A DNA stretch of 64,000 bases from an uncultured Acidobacteriia bacterium (lineage in GTDB: Bacteria; Acidobacteriota; Terriglobia; Bryobacterales; Bryobacteraceae), in the NCBI GenBank assembly GCA_903907865.1, contig CAIVPR010000074.1, positions 1 to 64,000 of the forward strand. The letters run 5' to 3'. Numbering within the stretch: position 1 is the first letter of the stretch; every line of letters begins with the position of its first letter. The notes beneath the pieces are model-generated. The model was not told where the DNA came from, made no database searches, and was given only the letters and a program-made list of their open reading frames with translations. The position numbers were made by a program, and so were the translations under genes. Below are positions 25,486 to 35,653 of the stretch, one piece after another.

Positions 25486-27771
25486 TTAGTCTCCCGATGC
25501 TTCCAATTCCCCGTCGACAACGCCCAAGGCCTTCGCCGATTGGTGCTCGTGCACGATATCCACCGCTTCCGCCATCAGCGCCTTGCTGCCGACTACCCGT
25601 ATGTCGCGTTGCAAACGCCGGAGCGCCAGGCTCACCACGTCGCGGTGCCGGACTTCCTCGCCCGGGCAGGCGTCCACCAAGTCCAGCCAGAGCGCGTGGG
25701 TCAGTTCGACATCCTCGGGCCACATGCGGGGCGGGTGGGGGCCCAAGTTGAAGTAGGTCGAAGGGCCACCGTCGGGCCGGACCACTTCCAGCGAGAGCGA
25801 CGGACGCGGGGCGGGCAACTTCTCCCAAACCGCACCCACGATCCTGCCCTGTTCGGCGGGAGTAATGGTGTGCGCCAAAGAGGTCACCATGCGCGACGCC
25901 TTCAGCCTGGCCGCCGTCTGCACCATCGCCGTCCACGGGTCGGAACCCGGCACGGTTAGAAGTTTTACATGCTTGCCGGCCTTTTCCGCCAGCGCCACCA
26001 CGCGGGAGAACAGCAACGTCTCCGAGGCCGCGAACACTTGGTCGGGATCCAGTCCGTGTTCGCCCGACTCCGCCTGTCCGACCACCCGCACCGTCATCAC
26101 CACCACGTCTTGACGCCGGATGTCGGCCTTTTCGAGGACCCGCTTCAAGTGTTCCAGCCGATGCGGATTGCGCGCCGCGACCAGGATGCAGCCCGGTCGG
26201 ATGTCCATCACGTCCATGGAGAGGTCGTCGCTGGCGTGCAGTTGGAACTCTTCCTGCTCCTCGCCCGCGTGCGAAATCACCGCGTTGTGCCGTTTGTTGT
26301 AGCGTTCCGACATCTCGAACATCAGGAAGAACGCCACGGTGAACGAGATGCCGGAGATCGTCGCCACCTTCTTCGTTAGGACGTTGGCTGTCGCGAGGAC
26401 GAAGAGACACAGTGTGATCAAAATCAGCCCGACTGGAATTTCCGTCCCGCCGATCCTGAAGTTGAGCGGCACCTTCCACTCGCGCGCCTGCGGCATCTTG
26501 TAGCGCAGCACCAGCACGGAGAGCGACTTCATGGCGAAACTCCAAACGACGCCGAACGCGTAGGCCTCGCCCAGCATTCCGACGTCGCCCATGCTGACCA
26601 TGATCGTCACCAACTGGAGGATCGCCACCAGGTTGATGATGCGGCTGGTGGTCCCGTATTTGCGGTTGGGCTTGCGGAACCAGGGCGTCAGAACGCCATC
26701 CTCCGCCACCCGGTTCATCACGCCGTTTGATCCGATCAGCGCCGTGTTCACCGCCCCGGCGAGAATCAGCACGCCGACCAGCACCACGAACGCGTGGAAG
26801 GCGAGCCGCAGTCCCAGCGGTCCTACCAGGAACATCGAAAGGCCGCCGATCAGGTTGTCGAGGTACTTCTGGCGTTCCACATCCGGGATCAGCATGACCG
26901 CGAAGAACGATACCAGCGACGTGAAAACCATGCTGTAGGCGAAGATTACGAAACCGGCGCGTTCCAGGTTCAGCAGCTTCGGCGCGGCGATTTCCCGGTT
27001 GACCTGCGCCAGGCTTTCCTCGCCGCTCATCGCGAGCAGCGAGTGGCCGAGGCCGACCACGATGGCGACCGCTGTGAACGTGGGCCATGTGGTCCCTTGC
27101 AGCCAGCCTAGAGCGTCGGGACCGAACTTGATGTTGCTCATCGCCGGGAACGGCACGGGCTGGTAGCCCTTCGCGAAGATCGTGACCATGCACCAGATGA
27201 TGAGCATCACCACCATCACGGTGGTCACTTGCATAATCCGCAATGCCTTCTCGCTCGACTCGTGGATGCCAATAATATTTTTCCGCCAAAAGTAGGCGGT
27301 AACGAAGATGGAAAACAGGGCCGCGAAGTGCGGCGGGTTTACAGGCGGATAGCCCCAGTGGAAGTATTCAATGGATTCGTTGACCAGTCCGGCAAGATAG
27401 AGGCCTGCACTGACGGCACTGATCGGGCCGGTTAGAACATAATCGAACATCAGCGCGGATACGGAAAACTTGGCCAAGGTCGCGCCCATGGCCTCGTGCA
27501 CCACGCGGTACACGCCGCCGCGCACGAACATGCTGCAGCTTTCGATGTAGATGGCTCGCACCGCGTAGGAGAAGAGCATGATCCCAAGGATGAACCACGG
27601 CGCGGACTTGCCGATGGCCGTTTCCGCGATGCCCCCGACATAGTAGGCGGAAGACGCGAGGTCACTCAGGACGATGGCGGCTGCACGCCAGAAGGAAATG
27701 AACGACAACATGACAGTTGTCGCCACGACGACCTTGTTGGCCGTCGAAGCAGCAGGCTTCGAAACTTGCAA
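25486..27771 (-). CDS. KimA-like APC permease with cytosolic USP-like tail (probable K+ transporter)
   Basis: The 761-residue protein has about 12 transmembrane segments of the APC superfamily, with SDLASSAYYVGG, FVRGGVYRVVHEAMGA, MSGEESLAQVNREIAAPK and a GAVNTALIGSNGVMNR segment that align by eye with KimA of Bacillus subtilis. After about residue 480 a soluble domain follows (RPGCILVAARNPHRLEHLKR...VVVMTVRVVG), like the universal-stress-type tail of KimA. KimA imports K+ and is inhibited by c-di-AMP; here the leader also carries a c-di-AMP riboswitch. TTG start. Amino-acid transport remains possible from family membership alone. Confidence 0.82.
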   Translation of the reverse strand: MQVSKPAASTANKVVVATTVMLSFISFWRAAAIVLSDLASSAYYVGGIAETAIGKSAPWFILGIMLFSYAVRAIYIESCSMFVRGGVYRVVHEAMGATLAKFSVSALMFDYVLTGPISAVSAGLYLAGLVNESIEYFHWGYPPVNPPHFAALFSIFVTAYFWRKNIIGIHESSEKALRIMQVTTVMVVMLIIWCMVTIFAKGYQPVPFPAMSNIKFGPDALGWLQGTTWPTFTAVAIVVGLGHSLLAMSGEESLAQVNREIAAPKLLNLERAGFVIFAYSMVFTSLVSFFAVMLIPDVERQKYLDNLIGGLSMFLVGPLGLRLAFHAFVVLVGVLILAGAVNTALIGSNGVMNRVAEDGVLTPWFRKPNRKYGTTSRIINLVAILQLVTIMVSMGDVGMLGEAYAFGVVWSFAMKSLSVLVLRYKMPQAREWKVPLNFRIGGTEIPVGLILITLCLFVLATANVLTKKVATISGISFTVAFFLMFEMSERYNKRHNAVISHAGEEQEEFQLHASDDLSMDVMDIRPGCILVAARNPHRLEHLKRVLEKADIRRQDVVVMTVRVVGQAESGEHGLDPDQVFAASETLLFSRVVALAEKAGKHVKLLTVPGSDPWTAMVQTAARLKASRMVTSLAHTITPAEQGRIVGAVWEKLPAPRPSLSLEVVRPDGGPSTYFNLGPHPPRMWPEDVELTHALWLDLVDACPGEEVRHRDVVSLALRRLQRDIRVVGSKALMAEAVDIVHEHQSAKALGVVDGELEASGD

Positions 27772-27794
27772 TGTAGACTCCGCTTTCCAGCTCC

Positions 27795-27936
27795 CATTGC
27801 GGGAGATTTGCTCTCAAATTTGGTCTACGAGGTTAGCTGGCGGGCTAGAGCTTGAAAGTACTCCGTCCTTGCGGACTGCGCCCCGAGTGCTCGGGTCCCC
27901 CGTTCCAGCGTAAAGAGTGACACGCCGGACTCGACA
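27795..27936 (-). promoter_or_regulatory. ydaO/yuaA-type c-di-AMP riboswitch
   Basis: In the minus-strand leader of the permease the strongly conserved ydaO core CAGCTAACCTCGTAG is present (complement at about 27825-27839). It is preceded by AGCCCGC and, further 5', by ACGCTGGAACGGGGGACCC and the CGGGGCG element that form the other half of the two-fold ligand pocket. A small CTCCC-ATTGC-GGGAG hairpin at 27791-27805 lies near the 3' end and may belong to the expression platform. ydaO riboswitches turn genes off when c-di-AMP is high and often precede K+ transporters. Borders are approximate. Confidence 0.85.
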
Positions 27937-27943
27937 ATTCCAG

Positions 27944-27973
27944 ATATAGCACAGGTGGGGCGGGGTGTGTCAA
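27944..27973 (-). promoter_or_regulatory. Sigma-70-type promoter of the riboswitch-permease unit
   Basis: On the minus strand TTGACA (27968-27973) is separated by 18 nt from CTATAT (27944-27949). The predicted start at about 27936-27937 is exactly where the riboswitch begins. The -35 box overlaps the TGA stop of the upstream small antitoxin-like gene. Confidence 0.65.
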
Positions 27974-28191
27974 ATCGGTGGTGGACGGCGGACCGTTTTA
28001 TGTTGCTCAGGGAGCGCGTCCTTCACGGCTTGGGCGGTCGAAAATGGTGCTGCGACATCTGATTTCAGGACTACGACCATGCTTCCTGCCGAATACCGGG
28101 AGGCATACTTGTTGGGTGCCGAGTTGGAGAGGTCGTACTCGGGGAGAATCTCGTCTGGATCGAAGGGCTTGTCAATTTTGTTTCGTCGCAT
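27970..28191 (-). CDS. Orphan antitoxin-like protein, 73 aa
   Basis: The product begins MRRNKIDKPFDPDEILPEYDLS and continues PNKYASRYSAGSMVVVLKSDVAAPFSTAQAVKDAL. This is the pattern of small antitoxin-like proteins (PEYDFS-x-x-x-x-x-KYA-x-R-Y-x-x-G-x-x-V-V-L-x-x-DVA-x-x-F) usually encoded beside a toxin gene. No toxin lies next to it: downstream is the permease promoter and upstream a divergent DUF5131 gene. A TTG four codons earlier is an alternative start. Its C-terminal tail (KTVRRPPPI) departs from the family, so the 3' end may be eroded. Confidence 0.6.
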   Translation of the reverse strand: MRRNKIDKPFDPDEILPEYDLSNSAPNKYASRYSAGSMVVVLKSDVAAPFSTAQAVKDALPEQHKTVRRPPPI

Positions 28192-28343
28192 ATTCCCACT
28201 CAACCGCCAGCACCAACCTCATTCTAGACTGGTTCGCGGGGCCATGCCCACTCGGGCCGTGCGCGTTCCCCGGTCGCCTTCCCCACCTCGATGCGGTCGG
28301 TCATCCGATCCAAAACAAAAATGGCCTATAATGTAGCAAAGCC

Positions 28344-29183
28344 ATGAGTGAGCATTCCAAGATCGAGTGGACGGAAGCCACGTGGAATCCCGTGCGGGGC
28401 TGTGTCAAGGTGAGTCCCGGTTGCAAGCACTGCTACGCAGAGACCTTCACTGAACGGTTTCGGGGAGTTCCGAACCATCCGTACGGCAACGGCTTCGACC
28501 CGCGACTGGTGCCGGAAAAGCTTTTGGAGCCGCTGCTCTGGTCCGCGCCTCGCACGGTGTTTGTGAACAGTATGAGCGATCTCTTTCAGGACGCCGTGGA
28601 AGACGCCTATATTGTGGCCGTTGCGCGGATCATGCTGATGTCGCCTTGGCACACGTACCAAGTTTTGACGAAGCGTTCGAAGCGTCTGCAGGAAATGCTG
28701 CGGGGCCCGCTGCGCCAAGCCGCCGCCGCCAGCCACATTTGGTGGGGTGTGAGCGTGGAGGACCGGAAGTATGGTTTGCCCAGAATCGAACACCTTCGAG
28801 CAACGAGTGCCCGCATCCGCTTCTTAAGTGTGGAGCCATTGCTTGAGGACTTGGGTCCCCTCGATGTGCGCGGGATCGATTGGGTGATCGTCGGGGGCGA
28901 AAGCGGCGCGGGTGCGCGAAGAATGGAACAGGATTGGGTCGAACAGATTCGGCGGGCGTGCGAACGCGATGGTGCCAAGTTCTTCTTCAAGCAGTGGGGA
29001 GGCGTTCAGAAGGGGAAGCACGGACGGTTGCTCAATGGTCGTACGTACGATGAGATGCCCAAGCAATCGACGAAGGCAATACCGTCGCGCGCGGACCGGC
29101 TGCAATTGGCCAAAGGGAGCGCCAGCCTCACGGACGGCTGGGCAAGAATTCTCCCCGCCCCGGCGCTGCGGGTTGTGGCCTGA
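28344..29183 (+). CDS. DUF5131 (phage Gp37/Gp68-type) three-Cys protein
   Basis: The 279-residue protein carries the family start KIEWTEATWNPVRGC and three cysteines, C20, C27 and C30 (CX6CX2CYA), a radical-SAM-like or metal cluster motif. VFVNSMSDLFQD, YQVLTKRSKR and WVIVGGESGAGARRM are further family segments. The function is unknown; homologues occur in phages and in genomes next to TcmP, as here. A TATAAT box at 28327-28332 ends 11 nt before ATG, leaving only a few bases of leader. The pair is flanked by the riboswitch-permease locus and the M1 peptidase. Confidence 0.85.
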   Translation: MSEHSKIEWTEATWNPVRGCVKVSPGCKHCYAETFTERFRGVPNHPYGNGFDPRLVPEKLLEPLLWSAPRTVFVNSMSDLFQDAVEDAYIVAVARIMLMSPWHTYQVLTKRSKRLQEMLRGPLRQAAAASHIWWGVSVEDRKYGLPRIEHLRATSARIRFLSVEPLLEDLGPLDVRGIDWVIVGGESGAGARRMEQDWVEQIRRACERDGAKFFFKQWGGVQKGKHGRLLNGRTYDEMPKQSTKAIPSRADRLQLAKGSASLTDGWARILPAPALRVVA

Positions 29184-29205
29184 CAGTCAACGAGGAGTCA
29201 CCCAA

Positions 29206-30342
29206 TTGACGCCCGCTGACCACTACAAGGATCGAGAACAGACCTACATCAAGCACATTTTCCTGCGTCAGTATTTGGAGCGGGTTGCCTACCACATTGG
29301 ATACTTCAATTCAGCGTTCGTCTATGTGGACTGCTTCTCGGGCCCTTGGCAAGCGTCCGATGAGGAACTTGCTGACACCTCCGTGCGGATTGCCCTCGAC
29401 ATTCTGAATCGGGTTCAGTCGGGTCTCGCCAAACAGGATCGTTCCGTTTCGATACAGGCAGTTTTCGTTGAGCGGTCCGGGTCTGCCTTTAAGAAGCTCG
29501 AAGGGGTTCTCACGGAACACTGTGGAGTTGTGCAGACCCGGGCAATCCACGGAACCTTCGAAGACTCCATCCCCGCAATCCTCAATGCGGTTGGGCCAAA
29601 GTTCGCGTTCTTCTTCATCGACCCCACGGGTTGGACGGGCTTCGCCATGGACAACCTGCGACCGATTCTTCAACGTCGCCGTGGTGAGGTCATGGTCAAC
29701 CTGATGTACGATTTCATCAACCGGTTCCTGACTCTTGAGACCGAGGCGAACGAGGAATCGCTGGACAGGTTGTTTGGAACACCCCGGTGGCGCGAGATCC
29801 GCAACGCCCAAGACCGCGAGGCCGCCATGGTTGATCTCTACGTACAGCAGCTGAGATCAGCAGGAGAGTTCCGGTATGCAACATGGATGCGGGTTCTGAA
29901 GCCGCTGTCCGAGCGGACATACTTCTACCTCGTCTACGCGACCAGGAACGGAAAGGGTATTGACGAATTCCGGGCCGTTGAGGAAAAGGTGGTCGCGGAG
30001 CAGGACAATCTCCGCCAGGAAGCGCAGCGTAGCCACCGGGTGACCCGCAGCGGACAGACTGAGCTGGCCTTTTCTTCCTCCGCACCTTCGAACACGCTCA
30101 AGTTGGAGCGCGACTCCCAGGTGGAGGCGGCGGCGCGCCTGATCGACGAACTCCTACATGCTGGTCCGATGCTATTCGGCGAACTCAGGCCCTTGGTCTT
30201 GGAGTTGCCGTTGGTTCGGCGCTCAGACGTCATGCAGTTGCTCCGCGATGGGCAGTCGGCGGGGAAGTATCGAATCGAAGGTATGAGCCCAAGGGAACGC
30301 ACGCCCAAGGACCACCACCGGATAATCCTCGTCCGCAGTTAG
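29206..30342 (+). CDS. tcmP: Three-Cys-motif partner protein
   Basis: The 378-residue protein matches TcmP (TIGR04474): it opens DHYKDREQTYIKHIFLRQYL, contains FVYVDCFSGPWQ, then FAFFFIDPTGWTGF and EVMVNLMYDFINRF. The F-x-D-x-F-S-G and I-D-P-x-G pattern resembles a Rossmann methyltransferase core. A C-terminal winged-helix-like part (AARLIDELLHAGPMLFGELR) may bind DNA. The TTG start is set by GAGGAG 8 nt upstream; no ATG fits. It is the standard genomic partner of DUF5131. The biochemical role is not known; a defence or nucleic-acid modification function is a guess. Confidence 0.85.
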   Translation: MTPADHYKDREQTYIKHIFLRQYLERVAYHIGYFNSAFVYVDCFSGPWQASDEELADTSVRIALDILNRVQSGLAKQDRSVSIQAVFVERSGSAFKKLEGVLTEHCGVVQTRAIHGTFEDSIPAILNAVGPKFAFFFIDPTGWTGFAMDNLRPILQRRRGEVMVNLMYDFINRFLTLETEANEESLDRLFGTPRWREIRNAQDREAAMVDLYVQQLRSAGEFRYATWMRVLKPLSERTYFYLVYATRNGKGIDEFRAVEEKVVAEQDNLRQEAQRSHRVTRSGQTELAFSSSAPSNTLKLERDSQVEAAARLIDELLHAGPMLFGELRPLVLELPLVRRSDVMQLLRDGQSAGKYRIEGMSPRERTPKDHHRIILVRS

Positions 30343-30384
30343 CGCGCACTACCCAATGTGCTAGCCTGTTTCTCGGAGACACCT

Positions 30385-33090
30385 ATGGTTTTCGCCAAAT
30401 CCTCGCGAATCGCCGTCCTTATCCTCGCAACGCTCCTCCCCGCCGTCCTCTTCGCGGCCAAGGTCTCGGTCGCCGTCAACGACCCCAGCGGTGCCGCCAT
30501 CACCGACGCCCAGTTCAGCCTCGAACCCGCACCCGCCGGAGCCGTCGCGCCCCCCTACGACCTCCCGCCCGGCACCTACAAACTCACCGTAAAGAAACAA
30601 GGCTTTGCGACCGCCGTCCGGGAGTTCCAGGTCGCCAACGACCCGGTCAGCATCGTCATCGACCTCAAGATTGAAGCGCAACAGACCACGCTCGACGTCA
30701 CGGGCAAGGTTTCCCGCCTCGCCAACTCCGACCCCAACTACCGGGCACTCCGCAACGCCCTCCCATCGGCCGGTTTCCACGTCGAGAACTACCAACTGGT
30801 CCGCGACGTCGGTACTTTCACCTTCGAGACCGGCGACTTCGCCTTCCTCCCGCCCGTTCTCGGGCGTACCGTGATGGCCGTCTTCACCGGAACCGGCAAG
30901 TTCCACATGAAACCCAAGGTGCCCGCGGAAGCCAATGTACTGGGCCGGATCACAGGAACCAAGGAAGTCGACGAAGCCTTCCGCACCGTGGTCCTCTGTT
31001 TCACCGACGGCACCGACGAGGAGCTCCGCAAGGCCGCAAAAGGACCAGCCGAAGCCACGTCGCAGGCGCAGTCGGCCTTCCGCGAATTCCGCTCCCGCGT
31101 CCGCCACCGGGGCGACGAGCCCAAGAGCATGACCGAGGCCCTCCTCGGCTTCGAGAGCATCCCCAATGTCGAGGCCGAACTGCTGGCCGAGCTCTATGTC
31201 AAATCCCGGCACTCCTTCACCGCCTACATCCACGGCCAGAAGCATGCCGACCTCCGATTCCTCGTCAACACTTCCGGCGCGCTGCCGCACCTGCCCTCGC
31301 CCGAGGAGGTGGCGCTCATCAACGTCGATCCACTCGGTGAGCAGGACGGCGTCTGGTACCTCAGCCACATGGCCGGCGAGTGGGACAACGGCACCGCCTC
31401 GTCGGACGAGAACCGCCGCTGGGTGCAGGCGCTCGATTACCGCGTGAACACCGCCATCGCCTCCAACGAGCACCTCGGCGGTACCTGTACCGTCAAGCTC
31501 AAGGTCCTGGTGGACGGCACGCGCATCATCAAGTTCGGCCTGCTGCCAGCTTTGCGGGTGTCGTCCGTGAAGCAGGGGGCCCAGGAAATCGGCTACATCC
31601 AGGAAGGACGCAAGGAGGACGGGTCGTTCTTCGTCGTCCTGCCCGTCCCGGCCAAGGCCAACTCGCAAGTGGAATTGACCATCGACTACGACGGCGACAA
31701 GGTCATCCGCAACGAAGGCGGCGGCTCGTTCGCGGTCGGGGCGCGCACCAGCTGGTATCCCAGCCTCAACTCGTTTACCGACCGCGCCAAGTTCGACCTC
31801 ACCTTCTCCATCCCCAAGCGCTACACGCTCGTCAGCGTCGGCAAGCTCGAAAACAGCAGCGTGGACAAGGACCAGGCGGTCTCGCACTGGGTGTCCGAAG
31901 TGCCTCTGGCGGTCGCAGGCTTCAACTACGGGGACTTCAAGAAATCGTTCAAACATGACGACCCCACGAACTATGACATCGAGGCCTATGCCACCAAGGA
32001 CGCGCCGGACTACCTCAAGAAGCCCGGTGAGGGTAGCATTTTGTCCCCCGCGTCCATGGCGCAGAACTCCATCATCGAGGCGCAGAACTCCATCCGGGTA
32101 TTCGAGGAGTGGTTCGGCAAGATCCCCTACGGAAGGATCGCGATCACCCAGCAGCCTCAGTTCAACTTCGGCCAATCGTGGCCAAGTCTCGTGTACCTGC
32201 CTGTCAGCGCCTTCCTCGATTCCACCCAGCGTTGGACCCTGTTGGGGGCCAACACCTTCAAGTTCGCCGAATTCATTGAGGAGGTGACGCCCCATGAGGT
32301 TTCGCACCAATGGTGGGGGCACGCGCTCGGGTGGGCGACCTACCACGACCAGTGGCTGTCGGAGGGTTTCGCGGATTTTTCCGCCGGCCTGTACCTCCAG
32401 GCGACAGGCCAACAGGATCGCTGGACCAAGTACCTCGACCGCCAAGTAGAGCGCATCACCCGCAAGAACAACTTCGGGCTACGCGCCAACGACGCCGGAC
32501 CGTTGTGGATGGGCGAGCGGCTCAATACCTTCAAGACTCCCCGGGCCTACAACGACGTCGTCTATCCCAAGGGCGGCATGGTGCTGCACATGCTTCGCCA
32601 GCTCATGTGGGACCCACAGACGCAGGACAAGGACTTCATCGCACTTATGCATGACTTCGTCAAGCGTGGTTTCAACCAGAACGTCTCGACGGAGTCCTTC
32701 CGGGCAGTCGTGGAGCTGCACATGAAGCCGGGCATGGACCTGACGGGCAACAAGAGCATGGCTTGGTTTTTCTCGCAATGGGTGTACGGGACGGAACTCC
32801 CCAAGTACAAGATGGAGTACTCGCTCAAAAAGGAGGACGACGGCAAGTACCTGCTGACCGGGCACGTCACCCAGAGCGAGGTGGGCGCCAACTTCATCGG
32901 GGTGGTTCCGCTCTATGCCGAATTCGAAAACAAGCAGATTCTGCGGCTTGGGTCGACCGGTGTGGCGGGCAATCAGACGAGCAAGGATTTCCAGATCCGG
33001 CTTCCGAAGAAGCCAAAGCGGGTGGTCGCGAACCTGTACCACGACGTATTGGCGCTGGAAACCGTCAGCACCGAAAAGTCCGGCAAGTAA
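30385..33090 (+). CDS. Exported M1-like (gluzincin) aminopeptidase with N-terminal carboxypeptidase-regulatory domain
   Basis: The 901-residue protein has a signal peptide ([17 protein letters not shown]), then an Ig-like regulatory domain ([33 protein letters not shown]). A long middle region precedes an M1 catalytic site H637-E638-V-S-H641 with Glu660 in WLSEGFADF, exactly 18 residues on, as in gluzincins. The GAMEN exopeptidase motif of classical M1 enzymes is not evident, so exact activity is uncertain. The ATG has GGAG 7 nt upstream. Probably a periplasmic or surface peptidase for peptide scavenging. Confidence 0.88.
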   Translation: MVFAKSSRIAVLILATLLPAVLFAAKVSVAVNDPSGAAITDAQFSLEPAPAGAVAPPYDLPPGTYKLTVKKQGFATAVREFQVANDPVSIVIDLKIEAQQTTLDVTGKVSRLANSDPNYRALRNALPSAGFHVENYQLVRDVGTFTFETGDFAFLPPVLGRTVMAVFTGTGKFHMKPKVPAEANVLGRITGTKEVDEAFRTVVLCFTDGTDEELRKAAKGPAEATSQAQSAFREFRSRVRHRGDEPKSMTEALLGFESIPNVEAELLAELYVKSRHSFTAYIHGQKHADLRFLVNTSGALPHLPSPEEVALINVDPLGEQDGVWYLSHMAGEWDNGTASSDENRRWVQALDYRVNTAIASNEHLGGTCTVKLKVLVDGTRIIKFGLLPALRVSSVKQGAQEIGYIQEGRKEDGSFFVVLPVPAKANSQVELTIDYDGDKVIRNEGGGSFAVGARTSWYPSLNSFTDRAKFDLTFSIPKRYTLVSVGKLENSSVDKDQAVSHWVSEVPLAVAGFNYGDFKKSFKHDDPTNYDIEAYATKDAPDYLKKPGEGSILSPASMAQNSIIEAQNSIRVFEEWFGKIPYGRIAITQQPQFNFGQSWPSLVYLPVSAFLDSTQRWTLLGANTFKFAEFIEEVTPHEVSHQWWGHALGWATYHDQWLSEGFADFSAGLYLQATGQQDRWTKYLDRQVERITRKNNFGLRANDAGPLWMGERLNTFKTPRAYNDVVYPKGGMVLHMLRQLMWDPQTQDKDFIALMHDFVKRGFNQNVSTESFRAVVELHMKPGMDLTGNKSMAWFFSQWVYGTELPKYKMEYSLKKEDDGKYLLTGHVTQSEVGANFIGVVPLYAEFENKQILRLGSTGVAGNQTSKDFQIRLPKKPKRVVANLYHDVLALETVSTEKSGK

Positions 33091-33096
33091 CACGGG

Positions 33097-33102
33097 TATA
33101 AT
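33097..33102 (+). promoter_or_regulatory. Candidate -10 box for the DUF1592 gene
   Basis: A perfect TATAAT ends 7 nt before the GTG start of the following gene, predicting a leaderless or nearly leaderless mRNA. No -35 element stands out in the end of the M1 gene. Confidence 0.4.
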
Positions 33103-33109
33103 AGGGACC

Positions 33110-35629
33110 GTGGAACGGCCCTTGAACCTCGTGTGGATGCTGGCTTTAGCGCTACCTGTGATCGCCGCACCCGAGCCTCCGACAGTCCGCGCGTTCATCA
33201 CAAAGAACTGCGTCGGCTGCCATAACGCCAATCTCCAATCCGGCAAGCTCGACCTCTCGGCGCTTCCCTTCGAGCCCGCGAACGCCGACAACTTCGCTCG
33301 CTGGACCAAAATCCACGACCGCGTCCGCGACGGCGAAATGCCGCCGAAGGCCCCCGCCAGCCTGACGAAGGCCGCCCGCGAAGGATTCCTCGGCGCGCTC
33401 GCCACCCCACTGATTGCCGCCGATCATGCCCGTTACGCCGCGTCCGGTCGCGCAGTCGTTCGCCGCATGAACCGGCAGGAGTACGAAAACACCCTTCGCG
33501 ACCTCCTCGGCGCTCCCTGGCTTCAGATCCAGGCCATGCTGCCCGAGGACGGCGTCGCCTACAAGTTCAACAAGGTCGGCGAGGCGCTGGATGTTTCGCA
33601 TGTCCACGTCAACCAGTACCTGACCGCGGCCGAATACGCCTTGCGCGAGGTCCTGCCCCAGACCCCGGCCAAGCCGGTCGCCGTCACCACGCGCTACTAC
33701 GCCCGCGAGCAGAACTCCTTTTTCGGCCAGATCCGATTTCCGAAGTCCAACGAGCGCGACGCTTTCCCTGTCATCGGCGACTCCGCCGACCTCGAAGTCC
33801 TCCACAAGACCGGCCCACGCACGCCGCCCTCGAAACCCTCCCCAACCCGCGAAATCGAAGGCATCGCCGTTGTCTGCAGCAGCTACGAGCCCATCGAGCT
33901 CAAGTTCAACCGTTTCAAGGCCCCGGTTTCGGGTCGCTACAAGCTCCGCCTGAACGCCCACAGCGTCTGGGTGGGGTCCGCGGGCGGCGAAAAGTGGTGG
34001 AAGCCCGATCCCGAAAACATCACCGCCGGACGCACCGACGAGCCCATCACCCTCTACTCCGAGGCACCGCCCAGGCAGCAACGCTGGCTGGGGCGCTTTG
34101 ATGTCCATCCCGATGCGACCACCAACGAAATTGACGTCTACCTGCTGAAGGGCGAGACCGTCCGCGTCGACGCCGCCCGCTATTTCCGCTCGCGACCCCC
34201 TGGCAACACATGGCGCAATCCGTGGGCGACCCCGGATGGCCAGCCCGCCGCCAACTTCCGCTGGATGGAGGCTGAGGGCCCGATTGTCGATGCATGGCCG
34301 ACCCCCGGATACCAACTTCTGTTCGGCAATGGCGAAAGCAAGGACCCGGCATCCGACAGCCGCCGCCTGCTCGCCGCGTTCCTGAAGCGCGCCTACCGGC
34401 ATCCGGTACCCGACGGCGAGGTCGAACGCTTCGCCAAGCTTACCGACAAGGCGATCGCGGCGGGCTATAAGTTCGAGGACGCCATGGTTTCGGCCTATTC
34501 TGCCGTGTTGGTGTCGCCCGCCTTCGTCACCCTGGAGGAGAATCCGGGGCGTCTGGAGGGTCCGGCGCTCGCCGCGCGCCTGTCCTACTTCCTCTGGAAC
34601 ACAGAGCCCGACGCCGCCCTGCGCCAAGCTTCCGAGCGCAACCAACTGCAAGACCCGGCGGTCCTGAGGGCCCAAACGAAACGCCTGCTGGCCGACGCCC
34701 GCTCCCAACTCTTCGTCGGCGCTTTCCTCGACTACTGGCTTGACCTCCGGAAGCTCAACAACCAGTCGCCCGACGAGAACCTCTACCCCGACTACTACCT
34801 CGACGACTACTTTGTGGAATCCGCGGGCGACGAAACGCGCGCCTTCTTCACCGAGATGCTGCGCCGCAACCTGCCCGCGCGCAACATCGTTTCGTCCAAC
34901 TTCGCCATGATTAACGAGCGTTTGGCCGACCATTACGGCATCCCCGGCGTCAAGGGCGCTGCCATCCGATCCGTTCCTCTACCGCCCGACTCTGTGCGCG
35001 GCGGGCTGATGACGCAAGCCAGCGTGATGAAGATTACCGCCAACGGCACCACAACGTCGCCCGTGCTGCGCGGGGTGTGGATCAACGAACGCATTCTGGG
35101 TCACCCGGTGCCGCCGCCGCCCACTGGCGTGCCGCCTGTGGAGCCCGACACGCGCGGGGCCAAGACCATCCGCCAGCAGCTCGACCAGCACCGCAGCCAG
35201 ACCTTCTGCAGGTCATGCCACGCCCGCATCGACCCCGCCGGTTTCGCGCTGGAATCGTTCGACGTGGTGGGCGGCTACCGGGATCAGTACCGGGCATTGG
35301 GCGAAGGTGGTCCGCATCCGCTTGGCATCGGCAAGGCCGGACACCTGTTCGAATTCCACATGGCGCTGCCGGTGGACGCGTCGGGAACGCTGCCCGATGG
35401 CCGCAACTTCGCCGATGTCCGGGAACTGAAGAAATTGATCCTCGCCGACGAGCGCCAGGTGGCACGCAACCTCGCTACCCAGCTCGTTACGTACGCGACG
35501 GGGGCCCCGGTGCGCTTCGGCGACCGTCCCCAGCTCGAAGCCATCCTCGACAAGGCCAAGCCGTCGGGGTACGGCACCGAATCGATCATCGATGCGATTA
35601 TCCAGAGCGACTTTTTCCGCTCAAAATGA
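33110..35629 (+). CDS. Exported DUF1587/1592/1588/1585 cytochrome-type protein
   Basis: The 839-residue protein, from a GTG, has a signal peptide ([14 protein letters not shown]) and an N-terminal planctomycete-type cytochrome c motif C34-V-G-C37-H38. DUF1587 ([19 protein letters not shown]), a carbohydrate-binding-like middle, DUF1592 ([19 protein letters not shown]), DUF1588 ([20 protein letters not shown]) with a second C700-x-x-C-H704, and DUF1585 ([15 protein letters not shown]) follow. Such proteins are always paired with DUF1552, the next gene. A periplasmic redox role in breaking down complex organic matter is suspected but not shown. Confidence 0.9.
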   Translation: MERPLNLVWMLALALPVIAAPEPPTVRAFITKNCVGCHNANLQSGKLDLSALPFEPANADNFARWTKIHDRVRDGEMPPKAPASLTKAAREGFLGALATPLIAADHARYAASGRAVVRRMNRQEYENTLRDLLGAPWLQIQAMLPEDGVAYKFNKVGEALDVSHVHVNQYLTAAEYALREVLPQTPAKPVAVTTRYYAREQNSFFGQIRFPKSNERDAFPVIGDSADLEVLHKTGPRTPPSKPSPTREIEGIAVVCSSYEPIELKFNRFKAPVSGRYKLRLNAHSVWVGSAGGEKWWKPDPENITAGRTDEPITLYSEAPPRQQRWLGRFDVHPDATTNEIDVYLLKGETVRVDAARYFRSRPPGNTWRNPWATPDGQPAANFRWMEAEGPIVDAWPTPGYQLLFGNGESKDPASDSRRLLAAFLKRAYRHPVPDGEVERFAKLTDKAIAAGYKFEDAMVSAYSAVLVSPAFVTLEENPGRLEGPALAARLSYFLWNTEPDAALRQASERNQLQDPAVLRAQTKRLLADARSQLFVGAFLDYWLDLRKLNNQSPDENLYPDYYLDDYFVESAGDETRAFFTEMLRRNLPARNIVSSNFAMINERLADHYGIPGVKGAAIRSVPLPPDSVRGGLMTQASVMKITANGTTTSPVLRGVWINERILGHPVPPPPTGVPPVEPDTRGAKTIRQQLDQHRSQTFCRSCHARIDPAGFALESFDVVGGYRDQYRALGEGGPHPLGIGKAGHLFEFHMALPVDASGTLPDGRNFADVRELKKLILADERQVARNLATQLVTYATGAPVRFGDRPQLEAILDKAKPSGYGTESIIDAIIQSDFFRSK

Positions 35630-35653
35630 TGTACAACTAAAGGGAGAACGCCC

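Noticed and set aside
25079-27289. A 736-codon frame antisense-like to the permease in another minus-strand phase
   Set aside because: The permease frame has transmembrane helices and family motifs; the other frame is Arg/Gly-rich with no features.
30361-32445. A long minus-strand frame opposite the M1 peptidase gene
   Set aside because: It lies entirely within the peptidase gene and shows only composition-driven repeats of Val, Glu and Gly.
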